Source: JAJPKK01 sp963802745
GTDB taxonomy: Bacteria; Pseudomonadota; Alphaproteobacteria; Rhizobiales; Xanthobacteraceae
Length of the DNA stretch: 64,000 nt
Assembly (NCBI GenBank): GCA_963802745.1
Contig: CAWDKL010000062.1
Location: forward strand, 1 to 64,000
Reading direction: 5' to 3'
Position numbers and translations under genes: made by a program. How positions within the stretch are numbered: the first letter of the stretch is position 1; the number at the start of each line of letters is the position of its first letter. The notes beneath the pieces were generated by a model. The model saw only the letters and a program-made list of their open reading frames with translations. It did not search any database and was not told the origin of the DNA. Below, piece after piece: positions 44,734-54,078 of the stretch.

Positions 44734-46215
44734 ATGACCATGACGGCAAAAATTCTCAGGCTTGTTGCCCCGATATTGTTGCTCGCCGGCATCGGCTTGT
44801 CATCGGTGGTTGCGGCGCACGCCCAGCAGTCCGCGGCGGATGCACTGAGACAAGCGCGCGTTGTCGAGCGCTTGTCCGATGGCATGGCGGTCGAGAAAAA
44901 AGGCGAAGCGCCGGGCTTTGTACTCGACCCTGCCTGGCCGCAGCCGCTGCCGCACCATTGGGTGATCGGCGACGTCGGCGGCATCGCCGTCAACAAGCAC
45001 GACCAGATCTGGGTCTACCACCGCCCGCGCTCGGTCGGTTCGCAGGACAGCGGCATGCAGGGCGCCGCAGGCAATGACGACAAAGGCAAGCCGATCAGCG
45101 CGCTCGGACATCCGCGGCCCAACGGCCAAATCAACGGCTGCTGCGCGCCGGCACCTTCGATCCTGGTGTTCGACCAGGCCGGCAAACTGCTGAAGGCCTG
45201 GGGCGGCCCGGGCGATGCGGATTTTCTGAAAACAAAATGCCGCGAGGCCGACGGCTGCTTCTGGCCCGCGCGCGAACACGGCATCTACGTCGATCACAAC
45301 GACTTCGTCTACATCGCGGGCAACGGCCAGGCCCGTAACTTTCACGGCCAGTATCCGTGGGCGCCCAACTTCGGCGACAATTCGCACATCCTCAAGTTCA
45401 AGGCGGACGGTACCTTCGTCTACCAGATCGGCACCGCGGGTGCGAAGGGCCCCAACAGCAACGACACCAACGGCGGCGTCAACGGCACGCCCGAGCCGTA
45501 CTGGCCGGCCGACATGGTGGTCGATCCGAAAACCAACCTGATGTACGTCGCCGACGGTTACGGGAACCGCCGCGTGCTGATCGTCGATGCGGCCACCGGC
45601 AAATACGTCGGACATTTCGGCGCTTACGGGCAGAACCCTGTTGTCGGAGAAAACGGCCGCGGTGAAGCCTACAGCGCCTCCTGGCACGATGATTTCAAGG
45701 CTGGCAATATGAAACCGAAATTCTTCCGCAGCCCGCTGCATTGCGCGCGCCTCGCCAACGACGGCCTGCTCTACGCCTGCGACCGCGGCAACAATCGCTT
45801 GCAGGTTTTCAAGGCCGCCGAAGCGGGCAAGCCCTGCGCCAATCCGGACGGCGAAGTCGGCAAATGCGGTTTCGTCGGCGAGCTTTTCGTCGCACCGCAA
45901 TCCGTCGGCGGTACCTCAGGCACAGTGAATTTCTCGACCGACGCGACGCAGAGCTGCATGTACGTCGCCGACCTGGTCAACGACGTCATCTACGTCGTCA
46001 ACCGGCAGAACATGACCGAGCTCACGCGCATCGGTGGCGGCGGCCGTCAGGCTGGCCAGTTCCACTGGCCGCACGTGGTGGCCAATGACTCCGCCGGCAA
46101 TATGTATGTCGGCGAAGTCGATGGCGCGGCCCGCGTGCAGCGCTTCCTGCGCTATGGGGCGACGGGGTGCAGCGGGACGGGTCGTGCGGAAGTGGGAAAA
46201 TACCTGGTGCAGTAA
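44734..46215 (+). CDS. Exported NHL-repeat propeller protein
   Basis: A 493-residue secreted beta-propeller. The signal peptide is residues 1-31 (cleavage after AHAQQ). Repeated blade motifs include GGIAVNKHDQIWVYHRP, GIYVDHNDFVYIAGNG, DMVVDPKTNLMYVADGYGNRRVLIVD, GLLYACDRGNNRLQVF and VANDSAGNMYVGEVDG. Several cysteines (GCCAP, KCREADGCFW, PCANP/GKCGF) suggest periplasmic disulphides. Similar in layout to amidating-lyase-like NHL proteins and to the NHL protein at 17446. Function unknown. It is flanked on both sides by DUF983 sequence. Confidence 0.85.
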   Translation: MTMTAKILRLVAPILLLAGIGLSSVVAAHAQQSAADALRQARVVERLSDGMAVEKKGEAPGFVLDPAWPQPLPHHWVIGDVGGIAVNKHDQIWVYHRPRSVGSQDSGMQGAAGNDDKGKPISALGHPRPNGQINGCCAPAPSILVFDQAGKLLKAWGGPGDADFLKTKCREADGCFWPAREHGIYVDHNDFVYIAGNGQARNFHGQYPWAPNFGDNSHILKFKADGTFVYQIGTAGAKGPNSNDTNGGVNGTPEPYWPADMVVDPKTNLMYVADGYGNRRVLIVDAATGKYVGHFGAYGQNPVVGENGRGEAYSASWHDDFKAGNMKPKFFRSPLHCARLANDGLLYACDRGNNRLQVFKAAEAGKPCANPDGEVGKCGFVGELFVAPQSVGGTSGTVNFSTDATQSCMYVADLVNDVIYVVNRQNMTELTRIGGGGRQAGQFHWPHVVANDSAGNMYVGEVDGAARVQRFLRYGATGCSGTGRAEVGKYLVQ

Positions 46216-46541
46216 TCGGGGGATTGAACCACCCTGGCGGACAAGCCGCGGTCTTTTCTCGGACTAATCGTGTCAAAGTGCCGAGCTTGCGAGTACCGTG
46301 TAAATCGGTGGTCACGTCAGGACCCGAAAAAGCGCGAAGCGCGTAGTACGGCGTAGGGTGCAGTAAGCGAAGCGCACTGCACCGCTTTCTGGTACGGAGT
46401 GTTTACCCGCGGTCGCGGCGGCAGCAATGCGCTACGCAATTTGCGCCCTACCCTCTACCCCGTTTTTTGCGCCGCAAAATAGCCCAGCGTTCCAAGGCTA
46501 AGGCCCCGGGCCATCGCTGGGTTCGCCGCGGCCGCCCGACA
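46216..46541. repeat. Intergenic region with REP-like inverted repeats
   Basis: GGTGCAGT (46358-46365), an AAGCGAAGCG loop, and ACTGCACC (46376-46383) form a perfect 8-bp stem. It is enclosed by outer GCGTAGGG/CCCTAC arms (about 46350 and 46446). No gene in the remaining sequence. Confidence 0.65.
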
Positions 46542-47024
46542 TCACCGCCCCACCGGATCCGGCTGCCCTTCCACCTCCGCGTTGGGGTCGAAGCCGTGCA
46601 TGCGGTTCGCCCATTGCCAGCCGACGATCGCACCCTTGACGGGTTGCAGCAGGCCGATCGCAAGCCCGATCGTTAGCGGCAGCCACAGGAGGGCGTGCAG
46701 CCAATAGGGCGGCGAATAGAGTATTTCGGCCATCAGGGCGAGCGGCACGACCACATGGCCGACCACCAGGATGACGAAATAGGCCGGTGCGTCGTCGGCG
46801 CGGTGGTGGGAAAGGTCTTCGCCGCAGGTCGGGCAGTGGTCCGCGACCTTAAGGAAGGCGCGGAACATTTTTCCCTCCCCGCAGGCCGGACAGCGTCCCC
46901 GCAAGCCGCGCCGCAGCGACTGCCACATCGGCCGCTCCGGAAGTTCGTCCGCAGCCGAATCGTGCACCGGTTTCACGGATGAAGATACAGTTGCGGGTTG
47001 GTGTGCAACGTCCTGCCAGCTCAT
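46542..47024 (-). CDS. DUF983 family zinc-ribbon membrane protein
   Basis: A 160-residue protein. The N-terminal region contains two CxxC pairs (GRCPACGEGKMF and DHCPTCGEDLSHH, about residues 44-72) forming a likely zinc ribbon. Two membrane helices follow (YFVILVVGHVVVPLALMAEI and WLHALLWLPLTIGLAIGLL), then the conserved GAIVGWQWANRMHGFDP. Function unknown, widespread in alphaproteobacteria. Its ATG overlaps the stop of the rnr gene by 4 bp, so it is translationally coupled to it; this rnr-DUF983 order is familiar from the order. A truncated copy lies at 44243-44470. Confidence 0.92.
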   Translation of the reverse strand: MSWQDVAHQPATVSSSVKPVHDSAADELPERPMWQSLRRGLRGRCPACGEGKMFRAFLKVADHCPTCGEDLSHHRADDAPAYFVILVVGHVVVPLALMAEILYSPPYWLHALLWLPLTIGLAIGLLQPVKGAIVGWQWANRMHGFDPNAEVEGQPDPVGR

Positions 47025-49361
47025 CGATGCCGCCCTCGTTTCGCTCGTGCCGCGGCCGGAGATCGGCGCTTGGCGCCACGCTCCGCGTCGCCTTTGGAAC
47101 GGTCTTTCCCGCCCAACGTCTTCTGCCGCGATCCCGTTCGGTGGCTCTTGGCCAGAATGCGGGAGGTGGCGTCCCGGTGCCCTTCCGACAGCATTTCGAA
47201 CCGCAGGGCTCCGGCGACCGGTGCCGCCTCGACGAGGCGCACCGTGACGGCATCGCCGAGCCGGTAGCGTTCCCCGCCGGCATCGCCGATCAGCGCATGG
47301 GCACGCTCGTCGTAGCGGTAATAGTCATCCCCCAGCGTCGCCGCCGGAATGAAGCCGTCGGCGCCTGTGTCGGCCAGCTTGACGAACAGGCCGGAGCGGG
47401 TGACGCCGCCGATGCGGCCCTGTGAACACGGCACCGATCCGGTCGGCGAGGAAATGCGCGATCAACCGGTCGGCGGTTTCCCGCTCGGCCGCCATGGCGC
47501 GCCGTTCCGCAGCGGAAATGCGGGCGGCGATCTCGCCGAGCGACAGCGCGGTCTCGGAGGCTGAAAGGCCGTCGCCGCCGAGCCGCAGCGCGCGGATCAG
47601 CGCGCGGTGGACCATGAGGTCGGCGTAGCGGCGGATCGGCGAGGTGAAGTGCGCATAGCGGCGCAGATTGAGGCCGAAATGGCCGTAATTTTCCGCTGCA
47701 TATTCGGCCTGGGCCTGGCTGCGCAGCACCACCTCGTTGACCAGCTGTTCGCTGTCGGAGCCCTTCGCGCGTGCCAGGATGCGGTTGAAGCCCTCCGGGC
47801 GGAGCGCGCCGGTTTTCGGCAGCGATATATCGAGGGTGGCCAGAAATTCCCGCAACGCAACGAGCTTTTCGACCGACGGATCGTCATGGACCCGGTAGAT
47901 CAGCGGCGTGCGGGCTTGCTCCAGCGTTTCCGCCGCGGCCACATTGGCGAGGATCATGAATTCTTCGATCAGCCGGTGGGCGTCGAGGCGCTGCGGCGAG
48001 ATCACGCGATCGACGGTGCCGTCGGGCTTGAGCAAAATTTTGCGCTCGGGCAGATCGAGGTCGAGCGGGCCGCGCTCGTCGCGGGCGCGCTTGAGCGCCG
48101 CATAGGCCGCGTAAAGCGGGGCGATGACCAGCGGCAGCAACGGCTCGGTTAAGTCGTCAGGCATTCCATCGATGGCGGCCTGGGCCTGGGCGTAGTGCAG
48201 CTTGGCGAGCGAGCGGATCAGCACCCGGTGGAAGCGGTGTTCGCGCTTGCGGCCATCGGCGCCGATGACCATGCGCACCGCCAGCGCCGGACGGTCGAGA
48301 CCGGGTTTGAGGGAGCATAAATCGTTGGAGATGCGTTCGGGCAGCATCGGTACCACGCGATCCGGAAAATACACCGAATTGCCGCGGTCCACCGCCTCGC
48401 GGTCAAGCGCCGAGCCGGGCGTAACGTAGTGCGCCACGTCGGCGATCGCCACGTCGATCACGAAGCCGCCGGGATTTTTTGGGTCCGTATCGGGCCGTGC
48501 GAACACCGCGTCGTCGTGATCCTTGGCATCGACCGGATCGATGGTGACGAACGGAACCTCCCGCCAGTCCTCGCGGCCGTCGAGCTGTGCCGGCCGTGCC
48601 GCCGCGGCCTCGTGCAGCACTGCCGGCGAAAATACGTGCGGAATGCCGTGGGCGTGAATCGCGATCAGGCTCACGGCCTTTTCGGTTGCAAGCGAGCCGA
48701 GCCGCTCCCGCACCCGCGCGGTCGGCAGGCCGAGGCGCCCCGACCGGCTCACCTCGACGGCGACGAGATCGCCGTCCTGGGCATCACCGGAAGCGTCGGC
48801 GGGGATCGCCAGTTCGCGGCCAAGATTTTTCTTGTCGATCGGGGCGAGCCGCCCGCCGCCGCCGGGGAGCTGGCGGAACACGCCCAGCACGCGATGCTTG
48901 ACGCGATCGATGACCTTGATGGCGCGGCCCTGGTAGCGGACTCCATCCTCGGCGTCGCCGGCTTTCTCCACCCGCAGTAGCGCGCGGTCGCCGACGCCGG
49001 GCACCTCGCCCGCTCGGGCACGGCGCGGCACTTGAATGCGGATTTTTGGGACATCGCCTTGCGCCTCCGCATCCCACTCGGCCGGCACGGCAATCAATTC
49101 GCCGTCGCGATCGCGCCCCGTGATGTCGGCCAGCACCACATTGGGCAACATGCCGGGGCGATGCAGCTTCTTGCGCCGCTTTTCGACCGCGCCGTCGGCT
49201 TCGAGGTCGCGCAGCATTTGCTTCAGCGCGGCGCGGTCGGCATTTTTCAAGCCGAAGGCGCGGGCGATCTCGCGGGTGCCGACTTCCCCGCCTTCCTTGG
49301 CGATGAAGGCGATCAGGTCCTGCCGCGAGGGCAGGAGGGTGGATGGAGGCTGCGGACTCAA
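47021..49361 (-). pseudogene. rnr: Ribonuclease R, one frameshift near the C-terminus
   Basis: 3'-5' exoribonuclease of the RNB family that degrades structured RNA. Segments: N-terminal HTH-like region (residues 1-75), cold-shock domains, and the RNB catalytic core with VDAKDHDDAVFARPD at about 275-290 and DLCSLKPGLDRPALAVRM. The frame breaks after GAVFTG. The C-terminal S1 domain (RIGGVTRSGLFVKLADTGADGF, then a Lys/Arg-rich tail) follows in another frame from about 47420. An extra G near 47419 accounts for it. As rnr is a core gene with full conservation on both sides, a sequence error is more likely than loss. The stop overlaps the DUF983 start. Confidence 0.9.
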
Positions 49362-49474
49362 TGGGGCTCCGGGAGAACGGTCACCGTCCTCACATAATCA
49401 TCACCAGCCGCCTTGGGTAGCCGCATCACGTTCCGGCCTTGGGTTGGAGGTATAACCAGCAGGGAAAATTTGCG

Positions 49475-49847
49475 TCACCGGTGTCCGATCAACGGCACTG
49501 CCTCGGCGCTTGCGGCGCTTGCGAGCGCGGCATCGAGTATGGCCAGCGGACATTTCTTGCGCAACGCCAGCTCCAGACGCCCGCATCATAGACGGAAAGG
49601 CGGTATTGGCGGGCAAGTTGCAAGCAACAATTCCTCCTCCGTGCCGGTATCGATCGCGACCGGTAAGGCGCGGACCAGCCGCAATGCGTGCGCCGTTTTT
49701 TCACGGTCGAGGTGACCACGGCGCTCGTTGACGATCAACACGTTACGCAACTCATACCACCACAGCCCCGGAACGAGAGCCGGATCATGGGCAATCGTCG
49801 GGCATGAGCCAGCACACAGCGACAGAGGCATCCACCACGAACGGCAT
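49475..49847 (-). pseudogene. VapC-type PIN toxin, multiply broken
   Basis: Starts MPFVVDASVAVCWLMPDD at 49847, overlapping the antitoxin stop (TGATG). It then jumps frame with a short deletion to DPALVPGLWWYELRNVLIV, NERRGHLDREKTAHALRLV and RALPVAIDTGTEEELLLA. It shifts near 49615 to LARQYRLSVYDA and again near 49583 to LELALRKKCPLAILDAAL, ending at 49475. All PIN landmarks are recoverable but only across four frames, and an internal segment is missing. The accumulation of lesions argues for real inactivation of the toxin. Confidence 0.8.
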
Positions 49848-50104
49848 CAATATTTGTGTCTTTCATGCCGCGCCCGCAGGATGTCGTCGAGCGGAATACA
49901 TGGCATCGTCTTGCGGAATTCCTCGATCGCCGCCATCGCGCGGTCGATTTCGTCGCGGCGGCTGTCGGGCTCGGGCACGATGCGTGCAATCGGTTTGCCG
50001 TGCCGCGTGATGATCAGCGTTTCGCCGCGTTCCACCTCGTCGAGCAGGCTCGCGAGGTGGACCTTAGCGTCCGGCGCTTGAACTTCCCGCAAAGCGAACC
50101 GCAT
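49847..50104 (-). CDS. Phd/YefM-type antitoxin
   Basis: An 85-residue intact antitoxin: RFALREVQAPDAKVHLASLLDEVERGETLIITRHGKPIARIVP is the Phd/YefM DNA-binding fold, followed by a C-terminal toxin-binding helix (EIDRAMAAIEEFRKTMPCIPLDDILRARHE). It precedes the broken PIN toxin with a 1-bp TGATG overlap. The module interrupts the interval between topA and rnr. With the toxin destroyed, it is an orphan antitoxin that could still repress its promoter or neutralise related toxins. Confidence 0.9.
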   Translation of the reverse strand: MRFALREVQAPDAKVHLASLLDEVERGETLIITRHGKPIARIVPEPDSRRDEIDRAMAAIEEFRKTMPCIPLDDILRARHERHKY

Positions 50105-50185
50105 TCATCGATTGGTCGATTTGATCAGTCTGAACTTTAGGAGCAAATTGTCAACGAATGCGAGCCATGCGCTTCGGGTGCCGCG

Positions 50186-52984
50186 TCACTTCCCGGCTTT
50201 GGCGCGGCTGGCAGCGGGCGGCTTTTTTGCGGCCGATTTTGTTGCGGCAGACGGCTTGTCCTTTGGTTTGGCGGCGGCTGCCGGCTTTCGGGTCGCGCCG
50301 GCGGATGCCGGTTTCTTCGCCGTGGACTTAGCGGACAACGTCTTGCCTTTGGTTTTCGCGGCATCCGCCTCGCCATAGTCCGCGGCCGCGGCCTTGCCGG
50401 CCTTCTTCTTCGCCGCCGCCCCGCCGGCCGGTTTGGCCGTCTTGCCGCGCCGGGCACCGCGCCCCTCGCCGCCCTGCGCGGCGCGGGCCGCGAGCAGCGC
50501 CAGCGCTTCATCCAGCGTGATGGTCTCCGGCGGCTTGTCTTTCGGCAGCGTGGCGTTGATGCCGTCGTGGCTCACATAGGGGCCGTAGCGGCCGGCCTTC
50601 ACCAGCACCGCCCCGCCTTTTTCGGGGTGATCGCCGAGCGAACGGCCCGGATCGGCGCCGAACCGCGCGCGGGGGCCCTTGGCAACCTTGTCGGCGATCA
50701 GCGCCACCGCGCGGTTGAGGCCGATGTTGAGCACGTCGTCGCCCGGTTCCAGATTGGCGTAGGTCTTGCCGTGCTGCACATAGGTGCCGAACCGGCCGAT
50801 GCCGGCCCGGATCGGCTCGCCGTCCTCGGGGTGCGGCCCCACCTCGCGCGGCAGCGACAGCAGTTTCAGCGCCATCTCCAGATCGACGGCGGCCGCTTCC
50901 GTGCCGCGCGGCAGGCCGGCGCGCTTTGGCTTTTCGCCCTCCGCTCCCGCGCCGAGCTGCACATAGGGACCGAATCGCCCGGCCCGCAGGCTGACTTCGA
51001 GGCCGGAGTCCGGATCGATGCCGAGCACGCGCGTGCCGGTGTCCTCGGCGCCGTCGGCCGCGGCGGCCGAGAACGGACGCGTGTTGCGGCATTCCGGATA
51101 ATTCGAGCAGCCGATGAAGGCGCCGAACTTGCCGAGTTTTAACGACAGCCGCCCGTTGCCGCACACGGCACACAGGCGCGGATCGGTGCCGTCCGGCCGC
51201 GGCGGAAAGATATGCGGCGCCAGCATCTCGTCGAGGGCTTCGATGACCTGGCCGATGCGCAGGTCCTTGATCTCATCGACCGCTGCGGTGAATCCCTGCC
51301 AGAATTTGCGCAGCAAGTCGTGCCATTCCAGCTCGTTGTTGGAGACGAGGTCGAGTTGCTCTTCGAGGTCGGCGGTGAAATCATATTCGACATAGCGGGC
51401 GAAAAAGCTTTCCAGGAACGCCACCACGATGCGTCCGCGGTCCTCCGGCACCAGCCGCTTCTTCTCGATGCGCACATAGCTGCGGTCCTGCAGCACCTGC
51501 AGGATCGAGGCATAGGTGGACGGCCGGCCGATGCCGAGCTCCTCCATGCGCTTGACCAGCGAGGCCTCCGAATAGCGCGGCGGCGGCTCGGTGAAATGCT
51601 GCGTCGCCGCGATCGCCTTCTTGGTCAGCGGTTCGCCGGCCGTCATGGCGGGCAGGCGTTTGCCCTCCTCGTCCTCCGGGTCGTCGTCGCGGCCTTCCTG
51701 ATAGAGGGTAAGAAATCCGTCGAACTTGATTACGGTGCCGGTGGCGCGCAGTTCGAGGAGCCGCTTGGCCACCCGTGCCTCGATGTCCACGGTGGTGCGC
51801 TCGAGCTCGGCGGATTCCATCTGCGAGGCGACCGCACGCTGCCAGATCAGCTCGTAAAGCCGCGCCTGATCGGCATCGAGATGGCGCTTGGCGTCTTGCG
51901 GGCGGAGCGTCGGGTCGGTCGGGCGGATCGCCTCGTGGGCCTCCTGCGCGTTCTTGGCCTTGACTTGATAGCGGCGGGGGGCATCGGGCAGATAGTTTTG
52001 GCCGTACACCGATCCGATCATATTGCGGATGGCGGCGATGGCTTCGTCGGCGATCTGCACGCCGTCGGTACGCATATAGGTGATCAGGCCGACGGTCTCG
52101 CCGTCCATATCGACGCCCTCGTAAAGGCGTTGGGCGATCCGCATGGTGTGGGCCGGCGCGAAGCCGAGCTTGCGGCTCGCCTCCTGCTGCAGCGTCGAGG
52201 TGGTGAACGGCGGATACGGGTTGCGCTTGCCGGGCTTAGCCTCGACGGATTTGACCGTGAATGCCGCGGTTTCCAGTGCCTGCTTGAAGGCCGCCGCATC
52301 CGCGCCGGTACCAATATCGAGCCGCTGGATCTTTTGGCCATCGGCGCCGACGAGCCGCGCTTCAAAAGTTTCGGCACGCGGAGTGGCGAGCGTCGCCACC
52401 AGCGACCAGTATTCGCGGGCGACGAATTTCTCGATCTCCAGCTCGCGGTCGCATACGAGCCGCAGCGCCACCGACTGCACCCGCCCGGCCGAGCGCGAGC
52501 CCGGCAGCTTGCGCCACAGCACCGGCGACAGCGTGAACCCGACCAGGTAATCGAGCGCCCGGCGGGCCAGATAGGCATCCACCAGCGGCTGGTCGATCGC
52601 GCGGGGATGTTGCATCGCCTCGGTGACGGCCTTCTTGGTGATGGCGTTGAACACCACGCGCTCGACCGTCTGGCCCTTGATGGCGCGCTTTTGCTTCAGC
52701 GCCTCCAGCACATGCCAGGAAATCGCCTCGCCCTCGCGGTCCGGGTCGGTGGCGAGGATCAGCGTGCTAGCGTCCTTCACGGCGCTGGCGATGTCGTTGA
52801 TGCGCTTCGCCGCCTTGGGCTCGACCTCCCAGATCATGCGGAAATTGTCTTCCGGATCGACCGATCCATCCTTGGGCGGCAGGTCGCGCACATGGCCGAA
52901 CGAGGCCAGCACCTCGTAGCCGCGGCCCAGATAGGCGTTGATGGTCTTGGCCTTGGCGGGTGATTCGACGACAACGATCTTCAT
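50186..52984 (-). CDS. topA: DNA topoisomerase I
   Basis: A 932-residue type IA topoisomerase that relaxes negative supercoils. The Toprim domain is at residues 1-115 (MKIVVVESPAKAKTI, LATDPDREGEAI). The core runs from about 130 to 590 with the catalytic Tyr in TYMRTDGVQ at about residue 302 and GRVQSVALRLV. One C4 zinc finger follows at about 600-630 (CAVCGNG...FIGCSNYPEC), then glycine-rich topoisomerase C-terminal repeats (FGPYVQLG, FGTYVQHG, YGPYVSHDG) and a Lys/Ala-rich tail. Length is normal for alphaproteobacteria. In relatives it usually leads a unit containing rnr; here the antitoxin/PIN module sits between. dprA, often upstream, is absent from this side. Confidence 0.96.
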   Translation of the reverse strand: MKIVVVESPAKAKTINAYLGRGYEVLASFGHVRDLPPKDGSVDPEDNFRMIWEVEPKAAKRINDIASAVKDASTLILATDPDREGEAISWHVLEALKQKRAIKGQTVERVVFNAITKKAVTEAMQHPRAIDQPLVDAYLARRALDYLVGFTLSPVLWRKLPGSRSAGRVQSVALRLVCDRELEIEKFVAREYWSLVATLATPRAETFEARLVGADGQKIQRLDIGTGADAAAFKQALETAAFTVKSVEAKPGKRNPYPPFTTSTLQQEASRKLGFAPAHTMRIAQRLYEGVDMDGETVGLITYMRTDGVQIADEAIAAIRNMIGSVYGQNYLPDAPRRYQVKAKNAQEAHEAIRPTDPTLRPQDAKRHLDADQARLYELIWQRAVASQMESAELERTTVDIEARVAKRLLELRATGTVIKFDGFLTLYQEGRDDDPEDEEGKRLPAMTAGEPLTKKAIAATQHFTEPPPRYSEASLVKRMEELGIGRPSTYASILQVLQDRSYVRIEKKRLVPEDRGRIVVAFLESFFARYVEYDFTADLEEQLDLVSNNELEWHDLLRKFWQGFTAAVDEIKDLRIGQVIEALDEMLAPHIFPPRPDGTDPRLCAVCGNGRLSLKLGKFGAFIGCSNYPECRNTRPFSAAAADGAEDTGTRVLGIDPDSGLEVSLRAGRFGPYVQLGAGAEGEKPKRAGLPRGTEAAAVDLEMALKLLSLPREVGPHPEDGEPIRAGIGRFGTYVQHGKTYANLEPGDDVLNIGLNRAVALIADKVAKGPRARFGADPGRSLGDHPEKGGAVLVKAGRYGPYVSHDGINATLPKDKPPETITLDEALALLAARAAQGGEGRGARRGKTAKPAGGAAAKKKAGKAAAADYGEADAAKTKGKTLSAKSTAKKPASAGATRKPAAAAKPKDKPSAATKSAAKKPPAASRAKAGK

Positions 52985-53339
52985 GGAGGCCCAATTGTTT
53001 TAAGCTTCGTGGCGCTAGAACGCGCGGAGCCGGCCGAGCGGGCCGGGAGGGGGAAAATGGGTAAACGAGGCGCTTCTGTCAAATGGCACCGGTGGCGTAG
53101 GTAATAAGACAGAGGCGCGGAGTAGCTATGCCTGGTTCCGGGCTACAGGGCTGATCGGCACGCGCATGGATATGGCGGGGTCAATCGCATGGGCTCGGTA
53201 TCGCATATGCGCTTCGTCTTTAAGTTTATCTGGCGTTGCGCGCAATTCAACCAAAACGCGAGTTGCGCCACGAAACCGGTCGATGCTTTCCTGCGCTTCG
53301 AGACTACGTGCAGAAGGATTCCGGGACGGGCTGTGGTTT
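52985..53339. other. Upstream region of topA, no gene seen
   Basis: About 355 bp between topA and the HlyD remnant. It must contain the leftward topA promoter. No RNA gene or repeat was recognised. Confidence 0.4.
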
Positions 53340-54041
53340 GCTGATCTGCCGCGACAGCAAGACCGACAATCGGGGCTGGAGGCCGAAGTAACGCGCCCCT
53401 GGAAGCCGAGCGACGGCTAAATTCAGGGCTGGCGAGCAGAAAACTCCCAAAAGCTTGGCAAAGCCAATGGCAGGATCAACGATGCGGGGACCCGTTGAAC
53501 AAGGCCAAATTGCGCCGGCAGCTGGTGCAGTTGCCCAAGCGAACGCGACGCCATTGCGCACTCGGTCGCTAAGGTGTCCGTCGGTGTCGGTTGGTTTCGT
53601 GTTGCAATCGGGCCAGCAATTCATTACGCTTATTTTGGCCGACGCACGGCTCGAAATCGAGAGCAATATTGTCGGTCGGGATACCGGCTTCGTGCATGTC
53701 GGCGACCCGTGGTGATCAAGTTCGCAACCTTCCCGTATGCGCAATACGGCATGGCGGAGGGCACCGGCCGGACCGTCAACCCGAACAGCTTTACCGTCCA
53801 GGACGAGGCCGCCTCCCGACGGGCGCGCTGCCGGCTACGGCTTCGGAGTTCTTGCTATCGTACCTTGATTACCATCGACCGGGTCGCGCTGCACGCACGA
53901 TGTTCCCGTGGTTCCCGTCGGATTTCACATGATTCCCGGGATGTAGCTGGCGGCCGACATTAGGGTGGGAAACGGACTGTGCTGAGGTACCTGCTCGGAA
54001 TGGTGGTATCAATCGGCCGCGAAGCGATGCGCGAACCGTGA
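53340..54041 (+). pseudogene. Decayed HlyD-family type I secretion adaptor
   Basis: Periplasmic adaptor of a type I secretion system, now non-functional. Its C-terminal half is readable in pieces: SGQQFITLILADARLEIE and SNIVGRDTGFVHVGDP, then VVIKFATFPYAQYGMAEGTG and RTVNPNSFTVQDEAASRR, then LITIDRVALH, then VPVGFHMIPGM, an in-frame stop, LAADIRVGKRTVLRYLLGM and VVSIGREAMREP ending at 54041. The last parts match the usual adaptor ending (GKRTVLRYLL). The coiled-coil N-terminal part is only faintly visible from about 53340. Multiple frame changes and a stop mark real decay. No ABC ATPase remains nearby. The Sel1 gene follows by 37 bp. Confidence 0.78.
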
Positions 54042-54078
54042 CCGGCTGAACTGTTTTTGCAATGCGGGCGTCAGGCGC

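Noticed and set aside
51212..52963. Rightward 583-codon frame opposite topA
   Set aside because: Shadow of the topA coding strand; low-complexity basic/acidic mix and no motif.
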